A DNA stretch of 64,000 nt from the NCBI RefSeq assembly GCF_014873875.1, contig NZ_JADBEM010000001.1, positions 10,134,717 through 10,198,716 on the forward strand, read 5' to 3'. Both the position numbers and the translations under genes were made by a program. Source of the DNA: Actinopolymorpha pittospori (lineage in GTDB: Bacteria; Actinomycetota; Actinomycetes; Propionibacteriales; Actinopolymorphaceae). The notes beneath the pieces are model-generated. The model made no database searches and was not told the origin of the DNA. It saw only the letters and a program-made list of their open reading frames with translations. This document shows positions 17,416 to 26,650 of the stretch, one piece after another. Every line of letters starts with the position of its first letter. The stretch's first letter is position 1.

Positions 17416-17539
17416 GCCGGGTCCGGGTGTCTTGCTCGACTTCGGTGTGCGGTCCGGCTGGGTACGATGCGCAAGCAGCCGACGAAGGCGGCGGCGTGAG
17501 TGACCAGCTGACGCACCCGAAGTCGAGGAGTGACCCTCC

Positions 17540-18532
17540 ATGGACGAGAGCACGCTTGCGACCGGGCCGGGCACGGACGGTGACGTGGAGGCTCAGCTCG
17601 AGCAGCACCGAGTGGAGCTGACCGCCCACTGCTACCGCATGCTCGGTTCGGCGTTCGAGGCCGAGGACGCCGTCCAGGACACCATGATCCGAGCCTGGCG
17701 TGCCTACGACCGGTTCGACGGTCGCTCCGCGCTGCGATCGTGGCTGTATCGCATCGCGACCAACGTCTGCCTCGACATGCTCAACGGCCGGCAGCGGCGG
17801 GCCCGTCCGATGGATCTCACCGGTGCGTCGACGGCCAGCTCACCGCTGGGCCCCCCGCTGCCGGAGGTGACCTGGCTGGAGCCCGTCCCTGACGCCCGGG
17901 TCCTCCCGACAGACGGCGACCCGGCCGAAGTCGCCGCACTCCGCGACAGCGTGCGGCTGGCGTTCGTCGCCGCCCTGCAGCAACTCGCGCCCCGGCAGCG
18001 CGCTGTCCTGATCCTGCGCGAGGTGCTGGAGTGGAAGGCGAGCGAGGTCGCCGAACTTCTCGACACCACCGTCGCCTCCGTCAACAGCGCCTTGCAGCGG
18101 GCGCGGGCGACCCTGGCCGCGAGCGGGGCGGCGACCGCCTCGGACCCCATGGACGACGCCCAGCGTGACCTGCTGACCCGCTATGTCGACGCCTTCGAGC
18201 GCTACGACCTCGACTCGCTCACCTCGCTGCTGCGCGAGGACGCCACGCTGTCCATGCCGCCGCTGGACCTGTGGTTGCGGGGTGGGGACCAGATCCGCGC
18301 CTGGATGCTGGGGCCGGGTCACGGCTGCCGCGGCTCCCGGCTGATCCCCACGATGGCGAACGGTTTGCCGGCCTTCGGCCAGTACCGCCCCAGTGGCCCG
18401 GGCGGGGCACACGAACCCTGGGCGCTGCAGGTCATCGAGGTGTCAGGCGGGCGGATCGTCGGGCTCAACTCGTTCCTGGACGTCGCCCGTTGGTTCCCGT
18501 TGTTCGGCCTGCCGCTCCGGCTCGACTCCTGA
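17540..18532 (+). CDS. ECF sigma factor, SigX5-like, with SnoaL-like C-terminal domain
   Basis: The 330-residue protein has region 2 (HCYRMLGSAFEAEDAVQDTMIRAWRAYDRF), the core-binding DGRSALRSWLYRIATNVCLDML, and region 4 (LAPRQRAVLILREVLEWKASEVAELLDTTVASVNSALQRARATL). A SnoaL-like domain follows (RYVDAFERYDLDSLTSLLREDATLSMPP). There is no anti-sigma gene next door. A close paralogue lies at 22.0-23.0 kb on the other strand. The last 90 bp overlap, in antisense, the 3' end of a STAS-domain gene. Confidence 0.9.
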   Translation: MDESTLATGPGTDGDVEAQLEQHRVELTAHCYRMLGSAFEAEDAVQDTMIRAWRAYDRFDGRSALRSWLYRIATNVCLDMLNGRQRRARPMDLTGASTASSPLGPPLPEVTWLEPVPDARVLPTDGDPAEVAALRDSVRLAFVAALQQLAPRQRAVLILREVLEWKASEVAELLDTTVASVNSALQRARATLAASGAATASDPMDDAQRDLLTRYVDAFERYDLDSLTSLLREDATLSMPPLDLWLRGGDQIRAWMLGPGHGCRGSRLIPTMANGLPAFGQYRPSGPGGAHEPWALQVIEVSGGRIVGLNSFLDVARWFPLFGLPLRLDS

Positions 18533-18940
18533 CGCCGGAGGCAGCAGAGGTACGACGTCGGCCAGCCCGACCAGCGCCAACAGGTCCTGCAGGCGTGGGC
18601 AGGCGCCGCGCAGCCGGATGCGGCACCCGAGCCGCCGGGCGGTGAGCTGCAGCCGCGCCAGGGCCTCGACCGCGGCCGCGTCCGGTTCGGTGAGCGCGCT
18701 CACGTCGCAGACGACCCAGCCAGCGTCGGCACCCCGTTCCGGCCCGGACTGCTGAACACCCACCGCACCGCCACGCGGGTCCAGATTCTCGATGTCGCGG
18801 GCGCGCGGGACCTCGGCGCGTACCAGCACCCGGAGCCGCTCACACAGGTGCGGGATGTCGGTCCGGTCGATCCGGCCGGGCAGGCTCAGAAACATCACGG
18901 TCGCCTCGGCCGGGGAGCGCGGTCGACAGACGGGCCTCAT
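18443..18940 (-). CDS. STAS-domain protein (anti-anti-sigma-factor-like)
   Basis: The 165-residue protein contains a STAS fold: FLSLPGRIDRTDIPHLCERLRVLV at the front, VVCDVSALTEPDAAAVEALARLQLTARRLG around the usual phospho-Ser region, and IRLRGACPRLQDLLALVGLADVVPL at the end. The canonical D-S/T-x-G is SALTEPD here, so a phosphorylatable serine is not obvious. The start ATG 18940 has GAGG about 8 bases upstream. Its C-terminal 30 codons overlap the convergent sigma gene. Confidence 0.78.
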   Translation of the reverse strand: MRPVCRPRSPAEATVMFLSLPGRIDRTDIPHLCERLRVLVRAEVPRARDIENLDPRGGAVGVQQSGPERGADAGWVVCDVSALTEPDAAAVEALARLQLTARRLGCRIRLRGACPRLQDLLALVGLADVVPLLPPASGVEPERQAEQREPTGDVQERVEPDDPPA

Positions 18941-19257
18941 GCACCCGTCCTCTGAACCTGTCGTCCCCGACCCCCCGTGGCGCTGTTCACGCCAAAGAGA
19001 CTCGCCGGCCGGCGAAAAGTCATCGCTGTGCCGCCAGGTCGTAGCGGCGGGATTTGGCCCCGTGCGCGAGGACGCCTGGCGGCGGGGGCAGGCGATCAGG
19101 AAGCTCGCTCTGCTCGCCGGGCCGAACCCCTCGCCGAGCGCGCGGAACACCTGCCAGAAATGCGGTCGAAGAGTTCGAGCGCGGACCGATGAGTTCGGCG
19201 CGCTCCCACGGTCCAATGCTTCGACGACGCTTACACCGAAGCTTCCAAGGAGCCACG
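18941..19257. other. Intergenic region, 317 bp
   Basis: This spacer lies between the divergent STAS and DoxX-like genes. Both strands have short open frames with poor coding character. No gene, hairpin or known regulatory motif is convincing. Confidence 0.45.
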
Positions 19258-19705
19258 ATGATCGACAGCCCTTCCGCACCGGGCACCCACAGCGCGGCCG
19301 CCGCCGGCCACGAGGTTCGCAGCCCGCGGGCGCGCCGCCTGAACGTCACTTTGGGTGATCCAGGTGGCGACCTCGCTCTTCTTCCTCGTCAGTGCGTTCC
19401 CCAAGTTGATCGGTCACTCGTCGGAAGCGGTGATCTTCGACAAGATCGGGTTCGGCGACTGGTTCATGTACCTCACCGGCGCCCTGGAACTCGCGGGCGC
19501 GATCGGCCTGCTGATCCCGCTGCTGTCGGGTCTGGCCGGACTGGCCTACATCGGCTTGATGGTCGGAGCGTTCATCACCCAGGTGACCGTGATGAACGGC
19601 CAGAACGCCGCGACCCCGGTCATCGTCGCGGTCGTGGTCGCCGTCATCGCCTGGGGTCGCCGCCGCAACACCGCAGAACTCTTCGCCCGGCTGACCCGGC
19701 GGTAG
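19258..19705 (+). pseudogene. DoxX-like membrane protein, frameshifted near residue 31
   Basis: The ATG at 19258 with AAGGAG upstream begins a normal DoxX leader (...RARRLNVT). The frame is then lost at 19347-19352, and the rest of the family (LWVIQVATSLFFLVSAFPKLIGH, four membrane helices, ending NTAELFARLTRR) continues in another frame from CTTTGG. Restoring two bases (ACTCTTTGG instead of ACTTTGG) rejoins them, which suggests loss of one CT unit. Internal initiation at GTG 19355 is possible but lacks a ribosome binding site. It is either a decayed gene or a sequence error. DoxX proteins are small membrane proteins linked to oxidative stress complexes. Confidence 0.8.
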
Positions 19706-19781
19706 GCACCGTGCGCTGCCGGAGACGAGCTTCACCGGCACTTCGCGGTCAGCCAGCGCCCCCATCGAATCCGCACCCCAT

Positions 19782-19847
19782 CGAATCCGTCACCCAGTCA
19801 GGCCCGCGGCCCGGCAAGAGGGCAGGCCTGACCGGGTGACGGATTCG
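19782..19847. terminator. Long inverted repeat, likely terminator after DoxX-like gene
   Basis: Two 23-nt arms (19782-19804 and 19825-19847) are complementary except for one A-C mismatch and enclose a 20-nt loop. The left arm begins CGAATCCGTCACCC and the right arm ends GGGTGACGGATTCG. It lies 77 bp after the DoxX stop and before the MASE1 gene. Such long stems terminate transcription in actinomycetes without a U-run. Confidence 0.65.
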
Positions 19848-19915
19848 CCGGGTTCCCGCTGAGAAATGCCGAGGCGCGCGAGCGGCGCGTCAGGCCGTCG
19901 GCGTACGGTTGTCAG

Positions 19916-20905
19916 GTGGGGCGGACGCGCTGCCTGCGGTCCGGCCTGGGGGTCGTTCTGCAGAACCTTTGCGTGGCCGCCGTCTACTACGGCGCCGCGG
20001 AGATCGGGCTTGTCCACGCTCTCGACATCGGAGCCATGCGCGTCGTTCGCCCACAGATGGGCGTCGCTGTCGCCGCACTGTTGCTGCTTGGGCTCAGGGT
20101 ATGGCCAGGCGTGGCGCTCGGGTCCTTCTGCCTCAACCTCTTGGTGCACGACAACGCCGCCGCGTCCCTCGGAATCGCCTTCGGCAGCACGATTGGTGTG
20201 GTCTCGGCATGCTTGCTGCTAAAACGCACCGGATTCCGTAACCAGCTCGACCGGCTCCAGGACGCGATCGCCTTGGTCGTCGTTGGCGCACTCGTGTCCG
20301 CCGCGGTGAGCGCCAGCGTGGGAGTTCTCCTCCTTGCCGGGTTGGAAGTTCCGGCGGCCTATGGGACGAGATGGCTCGCCGTGTGGATGGGCTCGGCGAT
20401 CGGCGTCCTGCTTCTCGCGCCGTTCCTCCTCACGATCCGCCATCCACGACTGCCGCCGGGTGCGAGTCCGGTGGAGGCGGCCGGGCTGCTGGTGGTGACG
20501 GTCGTGGTCATGGCCCTGGTCAGCAGAAGCTCGATCTCGCTGCTGTTCCTCGCCTACCCGCTGCTGATCTGGGCGGCCCTGAGGTTTCAGGCCCTCGGAG
20601 CCGCGACCTGCTCCCTGCTCACCTCCGCCGTGGCACTCTACGCGGCCTCACACGGATGGGGGATCTTCGCCGGTGAACACCTGATCTCCAACCTGATCCT
20701 TATTCATGCCTTCATGTGGTCGACGACCCTCACCGCCCTCGTCCTGGCCGCCATCATCGCCGAGCGCAATCGCGCGCGCGTCGAGATCGAATGCGCTGCC
20801 GGCCAGCTGTACGCCGCCGTCGAGAAACTCGACCAGTGCCTGCGTCCACCGGGCCTTCCGCCGCAGAGACCGCCGACTCGCGGCCCACGTGAAACCCAGC
20901 GTTGA
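19916..20905 (+). CDS. MASE1-domain integral membrane sensor without output domain
   Basis: The 329-residue protein carries eight or so hydrophobic helices in the MASE1 arrangement (AAVYYGAAEIGLVHAL, VVRPQMGVAVAALLLLGLRVWPGVALGSFCLNLL, FLAYPLLIWAALRFQALGAATCSLL). It ends with a short predicted coiled coil (ERNRARVEIECAAGQLYAAVEKLDQ) and about 25 disordered residues. MASE1 is normally followed by a kinase, GGDEF or PP2C domain, and none is present here. The GTG start at 19916 lacks a clear ribosome binding site, so the N-terminus is uncertain. Confidence 0.75.
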   Translation: MGRTRCLRSGLGVVLQNLCVAAVYYGAAEIGLVHALDIGAMRVVRPQMGVAVAALLLLGLRVWPGVALGSFCLNLLVHDNAAASLGIAFGSTIGVVSACLLLKRTGFRNQLDRLQDAIALVVVGALVSAAVSASVGVLLLAGLEVPAAYGTRWLAVWMGSAIGVLLLAPFLLTIRHPRLPPGASPVEAAGLLVVTVVVMALVSRSSISLLFLAYPLLIWAALRFQALGAATCSLLTSAVALYAASHGWGIFAGEHLISNLILIHAFMWSTTLTALVLAAIIAERNRARVEIECAAGQLYAAVEKLDQCLRPPGLPPQRPPTRGPRETQR

Positions 20906-20999
20906 CGCATCCCCACTGGATCGTGGCCTGTCCCGTGTGGTGACCGGGCTGGGCCAAAACTCGTTGCGGTGAGGGGAAACCGGCCGTCAGGATGACTCA

Positions 21000-21531
21000 G
21001 TGATTCACGTACGTCCCTACCGTCCGGCCGATCGTCCGCACATCCGTACGCTGCATGACCGAGTGTGGCCCCTGTGGCACAAGGGCCCTGGACCACCCGG
21101 GTGGTTCACCGATCTCGAACGCATCGAGGAGTGCTACTCCGCGTTCTGGGTGGCCGTCGAACCACGGGCCGGCGCGGAGGTCCTGGTGGGCATGGTGGGC
21201 GCGGACCGGCCCGGGGCCGGACGTCCCGGCTGCCCTGCTGGAGGGGCGCACCGACGTCGTCCACCTCAGCCGGATGCGGATCGCGCCGGAGTGTCGGCGC
21301 CAGGGGGTCGGATTGCGCCTGTGTCAGACCCTCGTCGACTGGGCTTACGACAATGGTCTCGAAGCCGTCCTCACCAACACACCGTCCAACAACCCGCCTG
21401 CCCGCTCGCTGTACCGCAAGGTCGGGTTTACAGAGGTCGGAACCTCCGTGGTGGGCCCGGCTGAGCTGATGTGGTTCGATCTTCCGCTGCGCGGTGCTGT
21501 CAGGACTGCCGTGGCCGCTGGGCTTTCGTGA
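21000..21531 (+). pseudogene. GNAT acetyltransferase, frameshifted in a GGGG run
   Basis: The N-terminal half (IHVRPYRPADRPHIRTLHDRVWPL to LVGMVGADRPG) reads from GTG 21000. The rest (GPDVPAALLEGRTDVVHLSRMRIAPECRRQGVGLRLC, the acetyl-CoA loop RRQGVG, to SLYRKVGFTEVG) is in another frame. Deleting one G from the GGGG at 21213-21216 fuses them into a complete GNAT of about 177 residues. The change is a homopolymer indel, so a sequence error is as likely as a true pseudogene. Confidence 0.82.
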
Positions 21532-21559
21532 CCGCTGGTCGCTCCTGACTACTTGTCGC

Positions 21560-21994
21560 TCAGGACGTGACGCGCCTGCCGTCGTGGGAGCGGACCGCCG
21601 GACGATCTGATCGGTCGGACAGAGCGTCGAGGACGCGTACGGCATAGACCTCGGCCATCCGTTCGCGGACCTCCGCCACGGTCAACCAGGCGACCTCCGC
21701 CGACTCGGCCGTCGGCCGCGGACTGCCGCTGAGAACTTCGCAGCGAAACACCAGCGCGACCACGCCGCGGGCGAGGTTCTCGTAGACCCCGGTGAGCTCG
21801 CCGGCCTCGACGAGCAGACCCGTCTCCTCCTCGACCTCGCGGCGCAGTCCGTCGTAGACGGACTCCTCGAGTTCGAGGACGCCGCCGGGCGACTCCCAGT
21901 GACCGTTGTCGCGGCGCCGGACGGCGAGGACCCTGCCGTCCGCACCGGTGATCACGGCGGCGACGCTGACGGAGTGGAGCGGGCCGCTCGACAT
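21560..21994 (-). CDS. Nudix hydrolase
   Basis: The 144-residue protein has a complete Nudix box: GGVLELEESVYDGLRREVEEETGL (G-x5-E-x7-REVxEExG). It hydrolyses a nucleoside diphosphate linked to another moiety; substrate unknown. It begins 34 bp after the stop of the sigma factor gene on the same strand, so the two are probably one transcript. Confidence 0.88.
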   Translation of the reverse strand: MSSGPLHSVSVAAVITGADGRVLAVRRRDNGHWESPGGVLELEESVYDGLRREVEEETGLLVEAGELTGVYENLARGVVALVFRCEVLSGSPRPTAESAEVAWLTVAEVRERMAEVYAVRVLDALSDRSDRPAVRSHDGRRVTS

Positions 21995-22028
21995 CAGGCC
22001 GCCGGGCTGGACGGAGCTACGCGGTCCG

Positions 22029-23045
22029 TCACGACAGGGTGGTCGTGGGAAGCCCGACGAGGGGGTAAACCAGGTCGGTGTCGAGGTGGGCGTTGATCGC
22101 CACGATGCGACCGTCGCGGACCTCGATGACCTGCAGCGCGAACGGCGTGTGGCCACCCTCGGGCCCCGCGGAGCGGTACTGCCCGAACGCCGCGCAGCCG
22201 TTGACGGCGACCGGGATGAGCCGCGATCCCTGGCACCCGATCCCCGGGCCGAGCATCCAACGGCCGATGTCAGCCGGGCCGTGCAGCCACAGCGGGAAGG
22301 GCGGCATCGACAGGGTGGCGTCTTCGTGCAGCAGCGCGACGAGCGACTCGATGTCGTAGCGCTCGAACGCGTCGACGTAGCGGGCGAGGAGGTCTCGTTG
22401 GGCCTCGTCGTCAGGCTGGGTCGACCCCACCGACATGTCACTCGTCGCGAGCGTCGCCCGAGCCCGTTGCAGCGCGCTGTTGACCGAGGCGACGGAGGTG
22501 TCGAGCAGGTCGGCGACCTCGCTCGCCCGCCACCGCAGGACGTCGCGCAGGATCAGGACCGCGCGCTGGCGCGGCGGGAGGTAGTGCAGCGTGGCCACGA
22601 AGGCCAGCCGGATGGTCTCCCTCGCGACGGCCACCTCGGCCGGGTCACCGCCAGCGGGCACCACCTGGGAGTCGGGGATCGGCTGGATCCACGCGGACTC
22701 CGGCAGCGGGGCGGGGAGCGCAGTGTCGAGGGAGGTCCGCGCCGGGCTCAGGTCCATGGGGCGGGCGCGCCGCTGGCTGCCGCTCAGCATGTCGAGGCAG
22801 ACGTTGGTCGCGATGCGGAAGAGCCAGGTCCGTAGCGTCGATCGTTCCTCGAAGTGCTCGAAACTTCGCCACGCACGAAGCAGCGTCTCCTGGACGGCGT
22901 CTTCGGACTCGAAGGCCGAGCCGAGCATGCGATAGCAGTAGCCCGTCAGCTCCAGGCGATGCCGCTCCAGCACGTGTCCAAGCTCCTCGGACCCACGCGG
23001 CAGCGCGTCGCGCTCCGCGTGCTCCACGGCCACGAAGTCCGTCAT
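22029..23045 (-). CDS. ECF sigma factor, SigX5-like, with SnoaL-like C-terminal domain
   Basis: The 338-residue protein is a close paralogue of the sigma factor at 17.5 kb: CYRMLGSAFESEDAVQETLLRAWRSF, RTWLFRIATNVCLDML, LPPRQRAVLILRDVLRWRASEVADLLDTSVASVNSALQRARATL, then RYVDAFERYDIESLVALLHEDATLSMPP. ATG 23045 has GAGGAG upstream. It is followed by the Nudix gene. The two copies probably arose by duplication, as they share domain order throughout. Confidence 0.9.
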   Translation of the reverse strand: MTDFVAVEHAERDALPRGSEELGHVLERHRLELTGYCYRMLGSAFESEDAVQETLLRAWRSFEHFEERSTLRTWLFRIATNVCLDMLSGSQRRARPMDLSPARTSLDTALPAPLPESAWIQPIPDSQVVPAGGDPAEVAVARETIRLAFVATLHYLPPRQRAVLILRDVLRWRASEVADLLDTSVASVNSALQRARATLATSDMSVGSTQPDDEAQRDLLARYVDAFERYDIESLVALLHEDATLSMPPFPLWLHGPADIGRWMLGPGIGCQGSRLIPVAVNGCAAFGQYRSAGPEGGHTPFALQVIEVRDGRIVAINAHLDTDLVYPLVGLPTTTLS

Positions 23046-23308
23046 GTCGGACGCTCCTCTCCGCCCCTGTCGCCGGTGACAGGTCGGCACCTCGCACCAC
23101 CGTAGGTGGCCGCACCGACAACCCGCTGGGAGACACGGGCCGCGGCCGAACCCTTCCGGTGGGCGGAGCGGTCTGGGGCCTGTTTCCGGGGCGCACCCGA
23201 GGCTGGATGCCAGATCCTGGACCGACTGAGGCCTCGGCAGCCTTGTCCGCCGGAAGTATTCATCCGGTCCGGGAGGCAGTATTCACTTCCCACCGGTCGG
23301 ATGCCTCC

Positions 23309-24873
23309 GTGAACCCACACCCCCAGACCTATCTGGAGACCCTCCGCGCCGCCGCCCTGAGCCGGCACCGGTTCCTGACCGCCACCGGAACGGCGGCTGC
23401 CCTCGCGGCGGCCGGCAGCCTGGCCGGCGTCCGCACCGCCGAGGCCGCCACAGGCGGACGCGACCGGCGTGACCTCTTCACCCTCGGCGTCGCCTCCGGC
23501 GACCCGCTCCCCGACGCGGTGGTGATCTGGACCCGGCTGGCACCGAGCCCGCCGAACCGTACGGCGGCATGGCCGACCGCGACGTGCCCGTACGGTGGCA
23601 GGTGGCCGAGGACGAGAGCTTCCGGCGGATCGTGCGCACCGGTACGGCGACGGCGCGCTCGGCGTACTCCCACACGGTGCACGTGGACGTGCGGGGCCTG
23701 CGCCCGTGGCGGCACTACTTCTACCGCTTCCTGGCCGACCGCAAGTTCAGCCCGATCGGCCGCACCCGTACCGCGCCGGCACCGGGCCAGGAGGTCGCGG
23801 CGCTGAGCCTGGCGTTCGCCTCTACACCGCGCACGCCGACCTGGCGGCGCAAGACCACGACGTGGTGTTCTTCCTCGGCGACTACATCTACGAGAACGCA
23901 CTTCCGGCCGACGGCGGAGCGGTGCGCCAGCAGCAGGTCACACCCGACGTGCAGCACGAGTGCCTCTCCCTCGACGACTACCGGCTCCGCTACGCGCACT
24001 ACAAGCAGGACGTCGACCTCCAGGCCGCGCACGCGTCGGCGCCATGGGTGGTCACGATGGACGACCACGAGGTGCAGAACGACTGGGCGCCGGTCGACTC
24101 CGTCGAGTGGACGGTGCGCCAGGCCAACGCCTTTCGGGCCTACTGGGAGCACATGCCGATGCGGCTGGCCCAGGAGCCGGAGGGTCCCGACATGCAGCTC
24201 TACCGGCGGTTGACGTACGGCTCGCTGGCGGAGTTCTCCGTGCTCGACACCCGCCAGTACCGCTCCCACCACGACGGCGGCTGGCGCGCGCCCGGCGACG
24301 ACACCCGCGACCCTGCCCGCATCATCACCGGCGAGCAGCAGGAGCGGTGGATCCTCGATGGCCTGGGCGCCTCGTCCAGCCGATGGAACGTGCTCGTCCA
24401 GCAGGTGTTGATGATGCCGCTCGACAACACGGCGGGCGAGGGCGTCGCCTCGCCGATGGGCACCTGGGAGGGCTACTCCGCCTCCCGCGAGCGGGTGCTC
24501 GGCGGCCTGGCCGACCGCGGCGTCGACAACCTCGTGGTGCTCACCGGCGACGTGCACGCCAACTTTCGCCGGCGACCTCAAGGTCGACTTCGCCGACCCG
24601 GCCGCGCCGGCGGTGGGTGCCGAGCTGGTGGGCACCTCGATCAGCTCCGACGGCGACGGGCCGGCGGAGGACGCCTGGACCCGCACGATCCTCGCGGAGG
24701 GCCCGCACCTGGCCTACGCCAACCACGAGCGCGGCTACGTCAGCTGCCGCGTCACCCCGCAGGAGTGGACGGCCGACTACCGCGTGATCGACACCATCGA
24801 ACGCCCCGGCGGCACCGCCCTCACCCGGCGGACGCTCACCGTGGCCGACGGCGTGCCCGGCATCCAGGCATGA
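23309..24873 (+). pseudogene. phoD: PhoD-like alkaline phosphatase/phosphodiesterase, broken by three frame disruptions
   Basis: The Tat-type leader (LSRHRFLTATGTAAALAAAGSLAG) and FTLGVASGDPLPDAVVIWTRLAP identify PhoD. One base is missing near 23548-23554, after which MADRDVPVRWQVAEDESF continues in the next frame. At about 23817-23824 the text jumps from LSLAFAS straight to LYTAHADLA, omitting the segment with the metal-binding Cys (SCQ) and changing frame. At 24564-24566 an extra T shifts LTGDVHANF into the frame AGDLKVDFADP, which ends at 24873. Catalytic stretches FFLGDYIYE, MDDHEVQNDW and LTGDVHAN remain. Loss of the Cys segment argues for true decay. Confidence 0.85.
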
Positions 24874-24890
24874 GGCGAGGAGACACGACG

Positions 24891-25772
24891 ATGATCCGAC
24901 GTACGTCACTGCTCACCGTTGGGGTGGGGGCGCTGGCCGCCCTGACCCTGCTGTCGGTCCCGGGCTCGGCCGGTGCCGCGGAGCGCGACCGCCCGCCCGC
25001 CACCACGCCCACGGTCGTGGTCACCGCACCCGAGGTGGTGGAGGCGGCCCAGCCCCTGCCGTGCCTGGCCGGCGGCGCCTTCACCGTCGGACTGACCAAC
25101 ACCTCCGACACGCCGGTGTACGCCAACCTCGACCTGACCGTGGAGGAGCCGCTGAAGCTCTCCCGCCGCCTGTGGTCGACGTACCTGCCGGCGCAGGACC
25201 CGGACGTCACCATCACCACGGACGTGGCCGTCGAGGTGCCGGAGGGCACCGAACAGGGCCGCTACCTCGCCACCCTGACCTCCGGCCGCCAGAAGCGGAA
25301 GGTCTGGGTCGAGGTCGGGTCCGTCGTCCAGCCCGGCCCAAGCGCCAACCTGGCGCTGGGCCAGCAGGCCTTCGCCTCCTCCACCCACAGCAACGTCCGG
25401 CTCTGCGGCGGCGTCGACGGCAACACCGACTCCGGCCAGTGGGGCGCGAGCGGCACCCACGACGCGACCTCGGGGGTCTTCCCGGATACCTACGGCGTCA
25501 CCCTGGCCGAGCCGGCCGTGGTCGGCCGGGTCGAGGTCTACACGCTCGACTCCACGCAGTACCCCGCCGCCCGGATGGGGGTGCGCGACGTCGACGTGCA
25601 GGTGCACACCGCCGCCGGTTGGCAGACCGTCGCCGAGGTACGCGACAACGAGGTGGGCCGGATCACCGCCCGGTTCGAACCGGTCGAGGCCGACAAGGTG
25701 CAGGTGGTGACGTACGACTCCAACGACCACAAGTACTCCCGGATCGTGGAACTGGAGGTCTACGCACCCTGA
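24891..25772 (+). CDS. Secreted protein with C-terminal discoidin/CBM32-like domain
   Basis: The signal peptide MIRRTSLLTVGVGALAALTLLSVPGSAGAA precedes an Ig-like stretch of about 120 residues (GGAFTVGLTNTSDTPVYANLDL) and a galactose-binding-like domain (LALGQQAFASSTHSNVRLCGGVDGNTDSGQW to YDSNDHKYSRIVELEVYAP). It starts 17 bp after the broken phoD, with GAGGAG before the ATG, and was probably its co-transcribed partner. It looks intact at 293 residues. Confidence 0.78.
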   Translation: MIRRTSLLTVGVGALAALTLLSVPGSAGAAERDRPPATTPTVVVTAPEVVEAAQPLPCLAGGAFTVGLTNTSDTPVYANLDLTVEEPLKLSRRLWSTYLPAQDPDVTITTDVAVEVPEGTEQGRYLATLTSGRQKRKVWVEVGSVVQPGPSANLALGQQAFASSTHSNVRLCGGVDGNTDSGQWGASGTHDATSGVFPDTYGVTLAEPAVVGRVEVYTLDSTQYPAARMGVRDVDVQVHTAAGWQTVAEVRDNEVGRITARFEPVEADKVQVVTYDSNDHKYSRIVELEVYAP

Positions 25773-25836
25773 GCCGGGCGGCTCAGGTTCCTTCGATGAC
25801 GGGGAAGGGCGCTGTCGTGGCCCGCCCGGTCCACGT

Positions 25837-26650
25837 TCAGCGCGACGAGGCGGACCCTCCGGCGACCTTCTCGTAGTAGGTGCGGGCCCGGCCGATCACC
25901 TGGGCCAGGTCGTCGCGGTGGGCGGGTTCGTGGAAGACGCCGTGTTCGGCCGCGAGCTTCTCGAGTTGGGTGAGCCAGTCCAGGCACCATCAGGCGTGCT
26001 CGGCACGGGCCACCCGTCGCCCCTCGACGTCGACGTACACCGCGCTCGTGTGTGCCATCGTCTGGTCGGTGAGGACTTCGGGGTGCGACCCGCCGTCGGC
26101 CACGGCGACGACGAAGGTGGGTTCGTCGACGGGGAGGGTGACGTCGAGGGTCGCCCCTTCCTCGCCGGGCACGTCGGTTTCAGCGAGGGGACCGTCGGCG
26201 GTGTAGATCCGCAGCCGCTGGACGCCCGGGCCGTGCACGGCGGCGTGGACCCGGACCTCCGCGCCGCGGCTCACGTCCACTCGGCCGCCCGGTCCCTGCT
26301 CCTGGACCGTGAGCTCGACCCAGGGTCCGTTGGTGGCGATGGTCCGTCCGGCGCGAACGGCGTCCTTGAGCCCGTCGACGCTCAGTGGGCCGTCGACCTG
26401 TGCGTACATCCGGGCCCAGCCGGGTGGGTTCGCGTACGTCGAGTCGCGGCGCACCGAGAGCATGCTGTCGGTGCCCACCGTGGCGGCGATCGGGATGCCC
26501 GCGCCGAGCAGTCGCCGGAACACCACGGCCGCGCCCTGGTCGTTGAGGTTGGACACGACGTTCATGCCGTCGACCAGGCCGAGCGCGGCGTCCGCGACGA
26601 GTTCGCGGCACTCGACGGAACGCACCCGCGCGAAGACGTCGTCCGGGCGT
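25837..26650 (-). pseudogene. CehA/McbA-type metallohydrolase remnant: N-terminal half missing, internal TGA
   Basis: The sequence VECRELVADAALGLVDGMNVVSNLNDQG, VAATVGTDSMLSVRRDSTYANPPGWARMYAQVDGPLS and VRAGRTIATNGPWVELTV is the C-terminal half of CehA/McbA-family proteins, which have a PHP-type metal-dependent fold. The N-terminal half with the first metal-binding histidines is absent; an unrelated gene is found upstream instead. The frame is also cut by a TGA at 25990-25992, after which the normal C-terminus continues in frame (WCLDWLTQLEKLAAEHGVFHEPAHRDDL...) to 25837. No SECIS-like GGUCU hairpin follows the TGA, so it is a nonsense codon, not selenocysteine. Confidence 0.78.

Noticed and set aside
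25990..25992. In-frame TGA in the CehA-type remnant as a second selenocysteine codon
   Set aside because: No GGUCU-type hairpin follows, the position is not a redox residue in the family, and the gene is already truncated. A CGA or GGA to TGA nonsense change is simpler.
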